NCBI GenBank assembly: GCA_028641055.1
Contig: CM054059.1
Coordinates: 45,458,477-45,522,476, forward strand
Source of the DNA: Alopecurus myosuroides
Lineage: Eukaryota > Streptophyta > Magnoliopsida > Poales > Poaceae
Reading direction: 5' to 3'
DNA: 64,000 nucleotides
The notes under the pieces are model-generated. The model saw nothing but the letters and a program-made list of their open reading frames with translations. It had not been told where the DNA came from and did not search any database. Of this stretch, positions 12,036-23,584 are shown piece by piece. Position 1 is the first letter of the stretch. Every line of letters begins with the position of its first letter. Both the position numbers and the translations under genes were made by a program.

Positions 12036-13879
12036 AATGCAAAATTATTTTCCAGGACCCAAACGCTTGTAGGGAACCTCCTGTGGTTTATGTAAAATTT
12101 TATTCAAGGACATGGATATAACTCGAATACATATGGTGACTATAAGAGCGAACGAAAATTAAAAACATCAATGACATCTTATAGGATTCTTACCAATTTA
12201 GCTCACAGATAGCGCTAGGCTCTACGCAAAGGTGCCAGAAAAGTGTGTTGAGACCCACAAGTGTAGGGATTCATTTATAACATGTTTAGATAAGTAATGA
12301 TTGTCGAATCCGCGAGGATCTAAAGATACTATCCAGCAATATTAACAAAGAAATAATTTGTAAATGCTCCAAAGATTCGTGACCGATGATTGTTTTGGGG
12401 AGTTTCAAGTGATTACGAGTAAATAAATTTTTCTGGGGAAAGTTCAGATATGGCCTAATGCTGTAATGTTTCCAGTGGACAAGCCTAAAGTTGTACTTAC
12501 AAGACACAAGCATTCCCCAGGCCAACACGGATATTTCTTAGCATATAGATATTCACATAAAACATGCTAAAAAAGTTGTCAATTTTTTTCTTACCGGAGA
12601 AAGCCAAAGATAGGTTCACCCATATACATGAGGAATTATACCCTCTAATGATAGATTTGAAGGCCGCATACATGAGAGAACAAGAGAGTTTTTAATAATA
12701 CATAACTATCCAACCATTTCTTAAAGTTTTAAGGTCTCCGATGTAAACCCCATGATTGGAAATTAAAACATTAGGACATAGTTTCTATCATCTCCGCCGT
12801 TCCCGCATCTCATCCTTACCCTAAGGTGCGGCCCTATGAGCCATTAAAGGTGAAGTAACATACATAACATATTTTATACATTACCACCATAGAACTACAA
12901 AAAGTATAAAGCTTGACCACATACTCAATTACTCATAGCATATTATATCAAAATCATGGGAAAAACATAATATGCCCCTAGGAACATGGGGGAATAGTCA
13001 CGTCAGTGAGACATCGCAATGATTACTGGAACATGAAATGCAATAAAATCTAGAAGTATAACTTCACCAAAAATAAAATCTAGAAGTATAACTTCACCAA
13101 CAAAGAATACACATGATGTTGACTATTAGCGTGCAAACTAAACAAAAACGTATCCATGGTTGCGGTATACACTAATTACGTGGTTTAGGGGGAGTTGATC
13201 ATTGTCGGTGTTGTAGGTGAAGATGGTGATCGAGATGCTTCTCCCCATACTGAAGAGGCGTTGGTGCTAAGGCAGCGATTTTCCCTTCTTGGAGGCGGTC
13301 GGGTGGCACGATCAACCCTCACCCAGATTGGGAGAAGCCTTTTGGGTCTGTCACCGCCTATGGGAAATCTACGTAAATTAGGGTGAAGGTTTTCTAGCGA
13401 GACTAAGAGCTTCGTAAAAGGACACGAGCAACGAGGGGAGGAGTGGTCCCCATGACACGCCCAACAAGGGATGACACACCATGGGCCCTGGCTCCCCAGG
13501 TCGGGCCTCTGGCTGGCTCTTTGTGCTGGTACCCTTCGTTCAGGAAAATATGGCCGTGAGATTTTTTTATAAGATTATTTGGTGTCCAGAAGATCTTGGA
13601 ATGTAAAAAAAAAGTTTTCTACCTTCCAGAATTAAAATAATAAGACACAAAGACATTTTTAATAGAAAATCATGTAAAACACCTAAAACTAACTATAAAT
13701 AAATTTAATAAAAAAATTAAGAACTCTGTGAAATAGAAGATATCACCAAAATTATAATATAAAATACACATATCAGCACTCTGGCCCTTGAGGACGTCAG
13801 ATGGGAGGCGTGTTCATTACCACGACCCTGGGAGGGGGGGGGGGGGTTGCAGAAATAGTGCAAGCTGGATTTTTCCCAC
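12036..13879. other. Intergenic repeat-like DNA, no gene recognised
   Basis: Noncoding and probably old repeat sequence. It includes the 30-bp tandem repeat at 13041-13100 and a 14-G homopolymer near 13839-13852. The stretch 13195-13386 is open but has no recognisable domain. Confidence 0.35.
13041..13100. repeat. 30-bp tandem repeat, two copies
   Basis: AATAAAATCTAGAAGTATAA followed by CTTCACCAA occurs at 13041-13070 and 13071-13100 with a single mismatch. Confidence 0.9.
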
Positions 13880-14345
13880 AATTTTTTTGAACCCCAACGC
13901 CAAAGACCGAGAGCACGCAAATAGCCATTAAATTAATCAACCAACATCAGCAGGAGTACCAACACCAGTACTACAGGGAAAAGTAACCGAACAGTCTGAT
14001 CGACGTCGTTGGGGGCCGAGAGTACGAATCACCATTGTCGAGGATGTAGCAGGCAAGACAAATATTGCGAAAACAATTCTCCTCGCAGTAGCCATGAGAA
14101 AAGATTCAAAGCCGATATGGCGAACCAAGATCGGAAGGACCATACCTAGACAAAATGAATATTCCAACACCTTATTGGAGACGATGTCATCTCCATTGAC
14201 GAAGAAGACGCCAACCCTAACCTTAATCTCCTAAAAACTCTAGTTTATGTAAAAACTCAACTCATAGATCGGGTTCTCCACCCCTCCTGACGTCGGCGAG
14301 GCCGACCGGAGGAGAGGGGAACCGAATATGGAAGAGGAGGAAGTG
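13880..14345 (-). mobile_element. Probable non-LTR retroposon fragment
   Basis: On the minus strand it begins with a GC-rich head (about 14280-14345) containing an AGGGTTGGCG-type leader and ends GGGGTTCAAAAAAA at 13880. That layout matches the other retroposons here, but I found no target duplication and no coding domain. Confidence 0.4.
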
Positions 14346-14859
14346 GAGGCGGAGACTTTTTTCCTGGCCGGCAGTGGAACAGGGGCAAAATTTGTTAAAA
14401 CATATTTGTTTGTATTTCGGTCATTTCAATCATGTGTTAAGTAGATGCGTGTTCTCGAGAGTGCGCGTGTGTAAGACATGCATGCACATTTGCACGTCTA
14501 CTTATATAAAGAGAAGAACAAAAAAAAATCTCCCCCGCCCACATTGCTATAGACGATATGCTCCAAGTAGATCATGAAATTCTGTACTGTACAAGTAGAT
14601 CATGCTCACACAATAAGTAGATCCATGCGTGAAGTAGAAAGATAAGGGCATCTCCAGCCGTCCCCCCCAGAGCCCCCCCAGGGGGCTTTTTTCGCGGCGG
14701 AAGCGGCGAATAGCGCCGCTTCTTCACCAGTCGGCTCCCCCAGCGGCCCAAATAGCGCTGTTTCGGCGCTATTTGGCGCCGCGGACCCAGGCCGAACCCA
14801 GCCCGCTGGGTTCGGCCTGGGGGGGCGAAACTGCGCGGCCGCGCGTGCGGGCCAACGCT

Positions 14860-15051
14860 GTCAGTGACGCCCCGGGAAAACGCGGGAACAGAAACCACCG
14901 CCCGTGACTTTCTTCTCGGCGCCCGCGCCGTCAAAGGCTGCCGGAGGCGGTCGGCCAGTGCATGCGCCCCAGTCAAAGTCCACCGGATTAATGGCGGGGG
15001 CGGCAGCGGCGACACGCGCGGCGTGGCGATTGGCCGGCCAGGCTATAAAAA
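14860..15051 (+). promoter_or_regulatory. Promoter module of element 1
   Basis: CTATAAAAA at 15043-15051 lies about 80 bp before the ATG, with an inverted CCAAT (ATTGG) near 15029. Upstream are two related boxes starting TCAAAGGCTGCCGG (14931) and TCAAAGTCCACCGG (14973), separated by CAGTGCATGCGCC. The same paired-box and TATA layout precedes the ORFs of the other two elements. Confidence 0.7.
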
Positions 15052-15129
15052 TGGTGCCCGCCCCCTCCCCGTACGCACAGTCTCGACTCCCTCCTCGCCG
15101 TTCTTTCCCCACCCTCGAACCTCGCCGCA

Positions 15130-15753
15130 ATGGAGAACCTCTGGGACGCGTGGCCCGAGAACGACGACGTCGAGCTGCAGCCAGCGCAGCAAGCGGCGCC
15201 GGAGCCGCAGGTGGTGGCGCCGGAGCCGGTGGCGCCGGAGCAGCCACCCGAGTACGACGAGGCGCGAGAAGCGCGGCGAGCCGCCCGCCACTGGAGACGC
15301 GAGGTGAGGAGGCAGCCAGTGTGGCCCGAGCAACACGCCGGGCTGCACTCGTTCGAGACCTCGCAGAACGAGGAAGCGTACCGCGAGGTGCGCGGCGTCC
15401 TCGAGCAGGCCGCGGCGGCGGCGGAGGCGGCCGCCGTTCGTGCCTCCCTGGAGACGCACCAGCGGGAGGAGGCGGCGCGAGCGGTGCGCCGCCAGATGGC
15501 CCAGCGCGCTGCCTCGGTCGAGCAGGAGGCCATCATCGCCCTCTACGAGGCCGACCGGCGGCAGGTTGCGCTGCAGAGTGAGCGGCGGCGCAACCACCCG
15601 CCCTCCGAGCAGGCGCAACTGCACCGGCTGCGCCTGCAGGCCCGAGCGGAGCGGGCGGAGCAACGCCGTCTCGCCGCGGCGAGCCAGGACGAAGCCGGCC
15701 CCTCCAACCAGCACCGCCACGACGACGTCGCTGATGAAGACGACGATGCGTAG
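15130..15753 (+). CDS. Unknown Ala/Glu/Arg/Gln-rich helical protein (207 aa) of element 1
   Basis: No known family recognised. The protein opens MENLWDAWPENDD, then has a Pro/Gln/Ala/Glu stretch (residues ~20-40), a conserved-looking VWPEQHAGLHSFET core (~61-74), and a long charged amphipathic helix (~85-195; for example RASLETHQREEAARAVRRQM), ending in an acidic tail DEDDDA. The ATG is the first after the TATA box. A homologue sits in element 2 with one stop codon; shared residues throughout suggest the frame was once under selection. GC is very high compared with flanking DNA. A coiled-coil or scaffold role is only a guess. Confidence 0.65.
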   Translation: MENLWDAWPENDDVELQPAQQAAPEPQVVAPEPVAPEQPPEYDEAREARRAARHWRREVRRQPVWPEQHAGLHSFETSQNEEAYREVRGVLEQAAAAAEAAAVRASLETHQREEAARAVRRQMAQRAASVEQEAIIALYEADRRQVALQSERRRNHPPSEQAQLHRLRLQARAERAEQRRLAAASQDEAGPSNQHRHDDVADEDDDA

Positions 15754-15854
15754 GCGTAGGGGCAGTCATCGAGTAGTTTAAATCTCCTATGTTTTTAGTT
15801 TAAATTTTTCGTACTAGCTTAAATTCGCGCCGAATATGTACGCACTTTCCGAAT

Positions 15855-15862
15855 TTCAATAA
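15855..15862 (+). terminator. Poly(A) signal of element 1
   Basis: CAATAAAA about 100 bp after the stop codon. Equivalent AATAAAA hexamers lie at the matching place in element 2 (near 16490, minus strand) and element 3 (near 42292). Confidence 0.6.
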
Positions 15863-16030
15863 AATTTCGCCTGTTTTCATTTTGCGTTTGTTTGGGCCGC
15901 TTCTTGGGCTCGGGACGCGACTGGGAAACGCGCCCCCCAGGTTCCAGAATAGCGCCGTTTAGCGCCGCGGCGGCCCCAAAACGGCGGCGTTTTGGGCCCT
16001 GGGGGGGCGCAACGGCTGGAGATGCCCTAA

Positions 16031-16318
16031 CCGACGGCAAAAAAAAAACAGTAGAAAGATAACCTATCGGATCGTACGTCTGACTGTCTGGCCAGCGATC
16101 GTCTAATCGGGTACTACTTGTTTTCGAGGAGATTGAGCGAGAGTAGCTATTTGTTTTTTGAGTGTTTTTCTTTAGAATTTCTTTTTGAGGGTTGAGAGAA
16201 GTTGAGTACAAGGGGTGCGCTTCGCTCGTATCACCAGCCCAGAAGCCCACTAGGCTACCCGGCCGTGAGCGCGTGTGCCATTTCCGCCTTCACGCAGCTG
16301 CCCTCAACTAGAGATTGA
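16031..16318. other. Spacer between elements 1 and 2
   Basis: About 290 bp without a recognisable gene or element. Confidence 0.4.
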
Positions 16319-16321
16319 TTA

Positions 16322-17731
16322 GGGCATCTCGAGTCGTTGCGCCCCCTAGGGCCTAAAACGCCGCCGTTTTGGGGCCGCCGGGGCGCCAAACGGCGCTAAT
16401 CTGGAACCTGGGGGTGCAGGCTTCCCAGTCGCTCCCCGAGCCCAAGTTTCGGCCCAAAAAAAAACTCGATTCGAACCTCGACGCATTTTATTGATTTTAT
16501 CAAAGTTCGTACAAATTCGACGGAAATTTAAACTAAAACATCGAGAAGTAAACTAAAACAGTGCGACGACTATCCTAGGCGTCGTCGCCTTCATCGTCGT
16601 CCTCATCGCGGTCACCCTTCGCCACCATGGCGAGCCGGTTGGAGGGGCCAGCTTCGCCGTCATCCTTCGCCGCGGCGAGCCAGCGCCGCTCCGCCCGGCC
16701 TTGCACCCGCAGCCGGTGCAGCTGCGCCTGCTCGGAGGGCTGGCGGTTGCGCCGCTCGCTCTATAACGCCACCTGCCGCCGGTCGGCCTCGTCCTGCGCG
16801 ATGATGGCCTGCTGCTCGGCCGATGCAGCGTTTTCCGCCAGCTGCCGGCGCACCTCGCGCTCCGCCTCTTCCCTCTGGTGCGTCTCCAGAGATGCCCGAA
16901 CGGCGGCAGCCTCCGCCGCCGTCGCCGCCTGCTCGAGGCCGCCGAGGACCTGGCGGAACGCTCCCTCGTTCTGCGCGGTCTCAAAGAAGTGCAAGGCGGC
17001 GTGCTGTTCCGGCCACACCGGCTGCCTCCTCCTCTCCCTCCTCCAGCACCGGGCAGCCTGCGCCGCCTCCTGCTCGGGCGCCAGATCTTCCTGGGCGGGC
17101 TGCTGCTCGGGCGCCACCGCTCCCTGCGCCGGCGGCTGCTCGGGCGCCACCTCTTGCGCCGGCTGCTGTTCCTCTTCGTCGTTGTCGGGCCACGCATCCC
17201 AGAGGCGAGGCATCATTGCTAAGTACGGCGAGGAGGAGGAGGAGGCGAGAATGGGAGAACGGCGAGTAGGAGGAAGCGAGAATGGCAGAACGGCGAGGGA
17301 CGAGCGCCCTTTTTATAGCCTGGCGGGCCAGTCCCTGCGCCGCGCGTGTCACCGCTGCCGCCCCGTCATTACGCCGGCAGCCTTTGACTGCGGCGCATGC
17401 ACTGGGCGACCGCCACGCCATTACTCCGGCAGCCTTTGATGGCGCGGGCGCCGAGAAGAACGTCACGGGCGGGGGTTTCTGTTCCCGCGCTTTTTCGTCG
17501 CGTCACTGATAGAGCTGGCCCGCGCGTGCTGCCGCGCAGTTTCGCCCCCCCCCCCAGGCCAGGTCGAATCCAGTAGGCTGGGTTTGGCCTGGGTGCCGCG
17601 GCGCGAAATAGCGCCGAAACGACGCTATTTGGGCTTCTGGGGGGGCCGATTGGTGAGGAAACGACGCTATTCGCCGCTTCCGGCGCTAAAAAGGCCGCCT
17701 GGGGGGCTGGGGGGGGCGACTGGAGATGCCC
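16322..17731 (-). mobile_element. PIF/Harbinger-like gene-carrying element 2 (1410 bp), inverted
   Basis: The ends GGGCATCTCGAGTCGT and (inverted) GGGCATCTCCAGTCGCCCCC are flanked by TTA (16319-16321 and 17732-17734). It lies about 290 bp from element 1 in opposite orientation, so the two genes converge. On the minus strand it has the same promoter layout (GGCTATAAAAA at 17310-17320) and a homologous ORF. Confidence 0.9.
16575..17216 (-). pseudogene. Homologue of the element 1 protein with one premature stop
   Basis: Starts MMPRLWDAWPDNDEEEQQ at 17216 and aligns along its whole length with the 207-residue protein of element 1 (VWPEQHAALHFFET, RASLETHQREEAEREVRRQL). A single in-frame TAG at 16761-16763, where the homologue has CAG (Gln), cuts it to 151 residues. 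Beyond it the same frame stays open and homologous to the natural stop at 16575, so the disruption looks recent. The stop could also be read as a shorter functional product, which I think less likely. Confidence 0.75.
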
Positions 17732-17734
17732 TTA

Positions 17735-18440
17735 GTCCCACCTCGCCAATCGGGTACAACAGCGCCGCGATCAAGCAGTATATAGCGAGTGCCATGCCGG
17801 CCCTTCTCCAGCACGGAGCTGCGCAGCGGGCACAAAGCGAACTATTCTTTCGCCTTTTACTAAAGAATACCATGTGCACACTGCACTCAGCAGCATACGC
17901 TAATTTTTAGAGGGGATTCTCCTTCACAGGAGCGCCCCACAAATGAAATCCAAATACTCCTATGTTTGTGCCCATTGTAATCTTTGTTAATTATAATGAG
18001 CTAAAAAATAAAAATGCTCGACTGACTTTTGGAAATTCTAAAGCTTCAAAAGAATTATGGAATTATGACAAATTGCTGGTCCGACCTTACTACTTTGGCA
18101 ATTTGTTCGTCTTCAGTCGCTCAGACAACTGATGCTTCCACTCTACGCGGTGCCACACGAGAGTTTTTGTAGTTGTGCTACACGTAGACCTGTCCACTTA
18201 GCCCACCTAATCACGTGGATGAAAATTTTGTGCTAGAAAATGGAAACATGGACGAATTGGCTTCTAAAATTGAACTAAGCAAAATTAAGTGGGTACCCGT
18301 GGGTTTGCCCACTTACAGACAGACAGATGAATCAATTTTTCGAGCAGACAGATGAATCGATTTTTTGAGCAGAAGATAATTGATGGTACCATGCAGGGGA
18401 CTAATCCATTCCACGTGGGGAAGACTTACTCGCGTTGAAG
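17735..18440. other. Intergenic DNA, no gene seen
   Basis: Noncoding. It includes a short palindrome-like stretch near 17840-17870 (CTATTCTTTCGCC..CTAAAGAATACC) and the direct repeat ACAGATGAATC near 18322 and 18348. Confidence 0.35.
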
Positions 18441-18452
18441 AGAGGTACATGA

Positions 18453-19860
18453 TCGATCCTGCCTCCCGGGTCGCTCCCAAGGGTGACTCCGGAGGCGAAG
18501 AAAGCCTATTGCGCCGCCACCCCTCCGCCTCCTCCCCCCGCCCTCACCGTCGCCTGAAGCGGCCACAGGGCAAGCCCACGTGGCGCTGATGATGGCGGCG
18601 GCGAGGCTCTAGCCGCGCGGCCTCATGCGGCGGGCTCTAGACGCCGGGGCGGCGCCCCTGATCCAAGATGACAACGTCTTCCCGACGACGGGTGACGACC
18701 GTGGGTGCTGGCCCGCGTCCCTGGGCGTGCAGACGGCGGGGTGCGGTGAGCGGATGGCGCGGCGCGGGGGATTCCGGTGATCCCGTCATCTCCTGCGTCA
18801 GATCTGGAAGACCGACGTCCTCGACTGCTTCTTCTCCCTCCTCTTGGCTGGTCCCGCTCGACCTGGTGGGTGGATGGGGCTGCGGGTTCGGGATAGGGGA
18901 AACCCTCGGCCAGCGGTGGCCACGACGTTGCCGACGCCTCGGCGCCGGATCCCTCCATGGAGGCTTCATTGAGATCTCCTCCCCCACTCCAAACCCCTCT
19001 ACCGGTGGGTGAAAATCCTAATCCCCTGTTTTGGCGGCGGTTGCATTGCGATGTCGCTCACCTTCCCGGAGGCGTCGTACGGGGATCGTGGTGGTGGTTG
19101 GCGAGTGGTTGTGCTCGATGACGGCGTGCGGCGGTGCGGATGGTCTGCGACATCGACGCCCTGTGGCTGTTTGGCTGGTTCCCAGCTCGGGTGGCTTCCC
19201 CCTCAGTGGCTCCTGCTCGCCAGTGGATCGCTCCCTCGGACCTGGGCGACAGGGGATAGGGTTCCCCTCTACGGCGGCAGCGGTTTCCAGTGGTGGTAAG
19301 TGCACGGTGCTCCGGTGAGCCCCAATTGGGTGCGGGGGTGTTGCGGTCCTCTTGGTGCCGGTCTTCCTGTTTGTGCCTTCATTCTGCAGTTTGCACCTTG
19401 CGTCGTGTCTGTTCTGTAGGTGTTGGCGGAGTTCTTGTGGAGTTTCGGTGTGGTTGCCGTTTTCTCTCTCTCTCCGAAGCCCTCTCTAGGTTGGCAGCTC
19501 CAGCTTGTTCTAGGGTGAACATCTATGTCGTCCGACGGTGTGGCGCGCTTCGAGCCAGGGCGAGAGGGAAAGGGTCCCTCTTCGACGACAGAGACAGTGA
19601 GCTAGCACCTTTGGTACTTAGGTTGCGATGAGCCTTTGTTCTCCTGTTTCTTGTAACTCCTGTATCTCCTCGACTCACCTCCGGTGGCTTTCACGTTGGT
19701 AGACGATGGCCGCGGCGGTCCAAGCGAATCCTTGTTTTTTTTCATATTTTTAGTGTGCCTGTTGCGTGTGGCCTGTAAGCTGTGTTTTGTACTCTGTACC
19801 TGTGCCGCTTTGGCTTTGTTAATTCAAAGTTGGGCTCTTTCGAGCCTTGTATCTAAAAAA
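18453..19860 (+). mobile_element. Non-autonomous non-LTR retroposon C
   Basis: Head GGGTCGCTCCCAAGGGTGAC resembles elements A and B. The 3' end has a hairpin GGCTCTTTCGAGCC (19833-19846) followed by CTTGTATCTAAAAAAA. Possible diverged target duplication: AGAGGTACATG at 18441 and AGAGCACGTACATG at 19861. No reverse transcriptase is seen; GC-rich open frames in it lack domains. Confidence 0.65.
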
Positions 19861-19956
19861 AGAGCACGTACATGGATAGTTCACTCAGTTTTGAATTATT
19901 TTGGTGGTGTTGAAGAGCGGATACATGGGGACTTCTCTATATCAAGAGCGAATTGT

Positions 19957-20583
19957 GATTTTTTTTAAACGTGGCGACACCTTTGACTTTTATATTGATA
20001 TAAAGAAGGAGCAAACAGAAAGAACGAGACCTTAAAAAGAAAAAAAGGTACAACTCTAGTTGACGGCTATGTCGTTCAATCAACCATAGACGACACTACC
20101 ACGACGGAGACAACGTCACGCAAGACGAAACCCAGAGATGCCACTCCGACATCCTACCCGGCCTCAAGGACACATCCCTAAACTAGCCGACGACCATGTC
20201 GCCCCAACAGCCATAGACAACAGTAAACACGACGAAGTCAACCTCAACGCAAGACGAAAACCTGGAGCCTGCGCTCCGACCTCCACGCCGGCCCCGAGGC
20301 CGCGCCCCTAAACTAGCCGACGACCAAGTTTCCCTAGAAACCAAAGCCGACACTAAACACGGCGGAGTCAACCTCAATGAAAGTCTTCCAGAGCCGCCGC
20401 TCCGACATCCACGCCGGCCCCGGGGCCGTGCACCCACCTAGCCGACGATGAAGAATCGCCGCCACCAACCAGCATCACTCCACAACTCCCATTGCCCGGT
20501 GGAACATCCAAGGTGAGGTCCCATGAGGAAAGCGGCATAGAAGCGATGCCCTCACCCGATCCGTGAGGGATCTAGGGTTTTCC
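19957..20583 (-). mobile_element. LINE-type 3' fragment
   Basis: Read on the minus strand it starts AAAACCCTAGATCCCTCACG and ends AAAAGTCAAAGGTGTCGCC, ACGTTTAAAAAAAA. Internally there are three imperfect ~100-bp repeats (GCCGACGAC..CCAACA; AAACACGACGAAGTCAACC and AACACGGCGGAGTCAACC). It abuts the truncated gypsy gag. No target duplication found. Confidence 0.5.
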
Positions 20584-20589
20584 GGTTCT

Positions 20590-22142
20590 GGACGCTGCAT
20601 CCTTGTTATCAGGAATTTTCTTGTCCTTTCTCGGATCTCCTTTCTTCTCTTTTGAATTGCCTGAATCTCCAGGTTCTCCAGGTCCAGGTGCTCCAGCGGC
20701 GCATGTGGTTGTTTTGCATAGGGCCGAGTCGTCGTGCAACTTCCCTGATCTTGTATGCCCTCGCTGCTGCTGTTGTAATGCTTTTCCTAAGAAAGCATAC
20801 ACCCCTTGGAGTTTTTTGTCATTGGAGTATAGATCATCATTGAAGATGGCGAATGCGGCTTCCGCGTTTTATGCTGCGGTTCTGTATACAGGTTCGCCCT
20901 GTGCATCAATGTCGTTTACTTGATTTTGCCAGGCAGGGTTTTGGAACCGTTCCTTTGACGGCAATACTTCCGGGCTTGCGATTCCGGGTAACTGTGTAGG
21001 TTTTATGCCACATATATTCCTTCTCTCGTACTCCTCAATTTGTTCCTGCTGCAACTTAACGTCAGCCTGGGTTGTTAGGATATTTTCCCGAGTTCTGAAT
21101 AGATGTTGCTGTTGCCTTTGGAGAGCTTGTCTCCTGGCTTCCAGCACTTCAGGGGGTTCGTGGAGTCCCACTGGTGTTTGAAGTAAATCCCGTTCGTCTT
21201 GTTCTGACATTGGCGGAACGGGGATTTGCTTTGTTTTCTTCTCCGCGGGCTTGACCCCGCTTCCTCCTCCTACTTCCAGGTTTTCGTTGGCGGGATCCAC
21301 CAGTTTTTTCTACCGGAGTTTGCACTGGAGTTTCTTGGCAGTCTTGTTTCCTTTCTTGGAAAAGAGAGGCTTTTTAACAGTTCATCTTCTGTCAATTCCT
21401 TGACGTCAGGGTAAGTTGGACTGGTTTCATCGTCCTCTCTTTCCTCATCTGGCGGAGGTGTTTGAGGGTCTTCCTGACTTTTGGCATCCGTGTTTTCAGC
21501 CGGTTTTTCCATAAGCACTTCGTGGAATCCCTGTTGAAGAGATTTGACCTTTCTCTCGAAAGCATCTTCATCTTCGTCTTCGGAATCGAGTTTGTCTGAT
21601 CCGGGTTCTGATTCCAATCTCGCCTCAATGGCGGCTAGCACGGAATCGGCTTCCGAGTTCATCATCGTATCGACGGATGTCGGGTCTTCCACCTCTGTTG
21701 TGGGATTGTTTTCTTCTGCCTTTTCCACGTGATTGCTTTCATCCGTGTTTTCTGCGATCTCGGATTGCACCATACCAATAAAGTGCGATCTTATTGCAGG
21801 CATCTCCGAAGAGGCAGCAAATTGAGCAGGATATTGGCGATCTGAGCAAAATCCGGCGTCATAGTTTTCTTCAACTGGGTATAGGGCGGGTGGGATAAAT
21901 CTACTTCCACCAACGAATCCCATTGCCTCCGAAGTTAATCCGATAAAGATGTTTGCAGATCCAATCGGTAAAACGCATGCACTTACCAGATGATTTCGTG
22001 TTGGCATGTCTACATTGTCGAGGAAACGCCCGACATCGTTGTCGAATTCCAAGCTTCCGACAGTTATGGTACTGCCGATTCCGCCGAGTATCCCCGATCG
22101 AAACATAACGCCTGACGTCGCTGGCCTCACGGTGGGCGGCAA
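20590..22142 (-). pseudogene. Gypsy gag remnant
   Basis: A frame from 22142 to 21270 starts MPPTVRPATSGVMFRSG and becomes very acidic (Glu/Asp-rich, residues ~150-260). A second frame, 21300-20869 (MDPANENLEVGG), continues it after a frame break around 21270-21300, with a Gln-rich helix. Further disrupted coding reaches 20590. The position after an LTR and primer site, rather than a diagnostic domain, supports the gag call. Confidence 0.5.
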
Positions 22143-22689
22143 CTGTCGTTACATCGTAGTAGAGTTCATAGACGGGGGTGCCATGAGTCTACCGATAGAG
22201 ACGTGGGGGAACATGGTAGTATGACAGCCAGGGACACCAAAGTTTACCTAGGTTCGATACGTCGCAACTAGGTGGTGTTCCTACTCCTGCAATCTCACTA
22301 AATCGGGGCTGAAGCCTGAAGTATACAAAGTACAATGTGAGTTGGTTTAGCTAATCGACGAGGATCAACTTCTCGGCGAGTTGGCTTCTAGATAATTGTT
22401 TGTATCTTTCTTCTCCCCCGTCCGGCTTTATATAGATAGCCGGGTTAGGGATTACAGAAAGGAAACCTAGAAGACTACAGTAAGCTTCTAACTTGGAAAG
22501 CGAGAATCTACCTTCAACTCCAAGCCGTACCACGTGGGCCGTGGTCCGGGTCCTTCTAGAATCCGGCTTCTGCGCATCAGGTTACTGGGCCGCCTAATGG
22601 ACCGTGATCCATTACCATTCAGGCCACCCTGGTAATCCGGCTCTTTAGGACAATGCCGGATATACCCCTAATCGGTATATATCCGATAG
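20590..22689 (-). mobile_element. Truncated gypsy retrotransposon: LTR, primer site and partial gag
   Basis: The LTR is about 22146-22689 (minus strand). Just inside it the primer-binding region GTTGCCGCCCACCGTGAGG closely resembles that of the complete gypsy element at 45.5-57.4 kb (GTTGGCGCCCACAGTGGGG). Gag-like coding follows, and the element stops at about 20590 against a LINE fragment. No pol remains. Confidence 0.65.
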
Positions 22690-23160
22690 GTCTAGTGACA
22701 TTTAGGAATGCAAGTATAATATGAAGATAAGAGATACGGGTTTTGTGAGTGTCTCAGATGGTCTCCGAATGGTTCTGAGAGGGCCCGGATAATCTCGTAA
22801 GTGTCCGAAATGGTCCCAGAAGTGTCCCAAATGGTTATGGGCATATATGGAAGGTTTTGGAAGGACCGGAAGGGTCTGAATTAGTGTGGAACTTTCCAAA
22901 AACTTCCTTCATGACCGGACTGTTCTAGGAAGTCAGAAGGTTACATAATGTGTGCATTTACATTACTTTGAGGGGAAAGGCAAGTGTGCATAGAAATATT
23001 CGGATTGGACAAAGGAGTCAAATTTCTAATAGGTTTCGGTTGACTGAACCTACCAAAACTCTCTCAAACCTTGGGGTAGGTTTATGGATGATCCAAGGGG
23101 TTTGACCCCCTATAAAAGGAGGCCAAGGGGCACCCCAAGGTCACCACAAGTCGCAGCCTT
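22690..23160 (+). mobile_element. LTR-like fragment with TATA box
   Basis: Noncoding DNA with internal imperfect repeats (GTGTCCGAAATGGTCCCAG, GTGTCCCAAATGGTTATGG) and a promoter-like CCCCCTATAAAAGGAGGCC at 23107-23125, typical of retrotransposon LTRs. No family could be named and no partner LTR lies in the window. Confidence 0.4.
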
Positions 23161-23161
23161 T

Positions 23162-23351
23162 GAGCATCTCCAATCGGAGTAGCAAAAATGGCCTCTAAAG
23201 TGTTCGCGGACATGTCAGAACACTGACCAAGTGTGTCCATTTTACATCACTATTTTGTGACCGACTTGGTAGCAATTTTCTGACCGTGCATTGACCGAGG
23301 TGTGCACCTGGACAAATGGGGAGGGTTTAGGGGTACCAGTTGGAGATGCTC
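23162..23351. mobile_element. Small Harbinger-type MITE, 190 bp
   Basis: Ends GAGCATCTCCAATCGG and (inverted) GAGCATCTCCAACTGG. The flanks are TTT on the left and TTA on the right, so the target duplication is imperfect. Related in its first bases to the larger elements at 14646, 16322 and 40623. Confidence 0.6.
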
Positions 23352-23584
23352 TTACCTTCCCAAGCCACTTCACCACCGCCCCGCCCAAAACCCTAGTCGC
23401 TGATACGTCGACGTCGCTGCACTGCGCCGCACGCTCTTACCGCGACACAAAGATGCCTCTTACGCTGATGACTTAGCCATCGCGTCTCCTTCACCTCCAT
23501 GGTATGGACATAAACACTAGGGTCGGCGTGCCTTATGATTCTCTTCTCACTCGCGGGAGCGCTGCCGGATTGTCTACCCCGTTC

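Larger units (their letters stand above)
14646..16027 (+). mobile_element. PIF/Harbinger-like gene-carrying element 1 (1382 bp)
   Basis: The ends GGGCATCTCCAGCCGT and its complement are flanked by a TAA target duplication (14643-14645 and 16028-16030). Inside are a promoter with a TATA box, one intact 207-codon ORF and an AATAAA signal (about 15857). There is no transposase. The same termini, promoter and 3' module recur in the elements at 16322-17731 and 40623-42455. Confidence 0.9.

Noticed and set aside
22690..23160. Possible solo LTR partner of the gypsy fragment at 20.6-22.7 kb
   Set aside because: Sequence and ends do not match the 22146-22689 LTR, so it was kept as a separate fragment.
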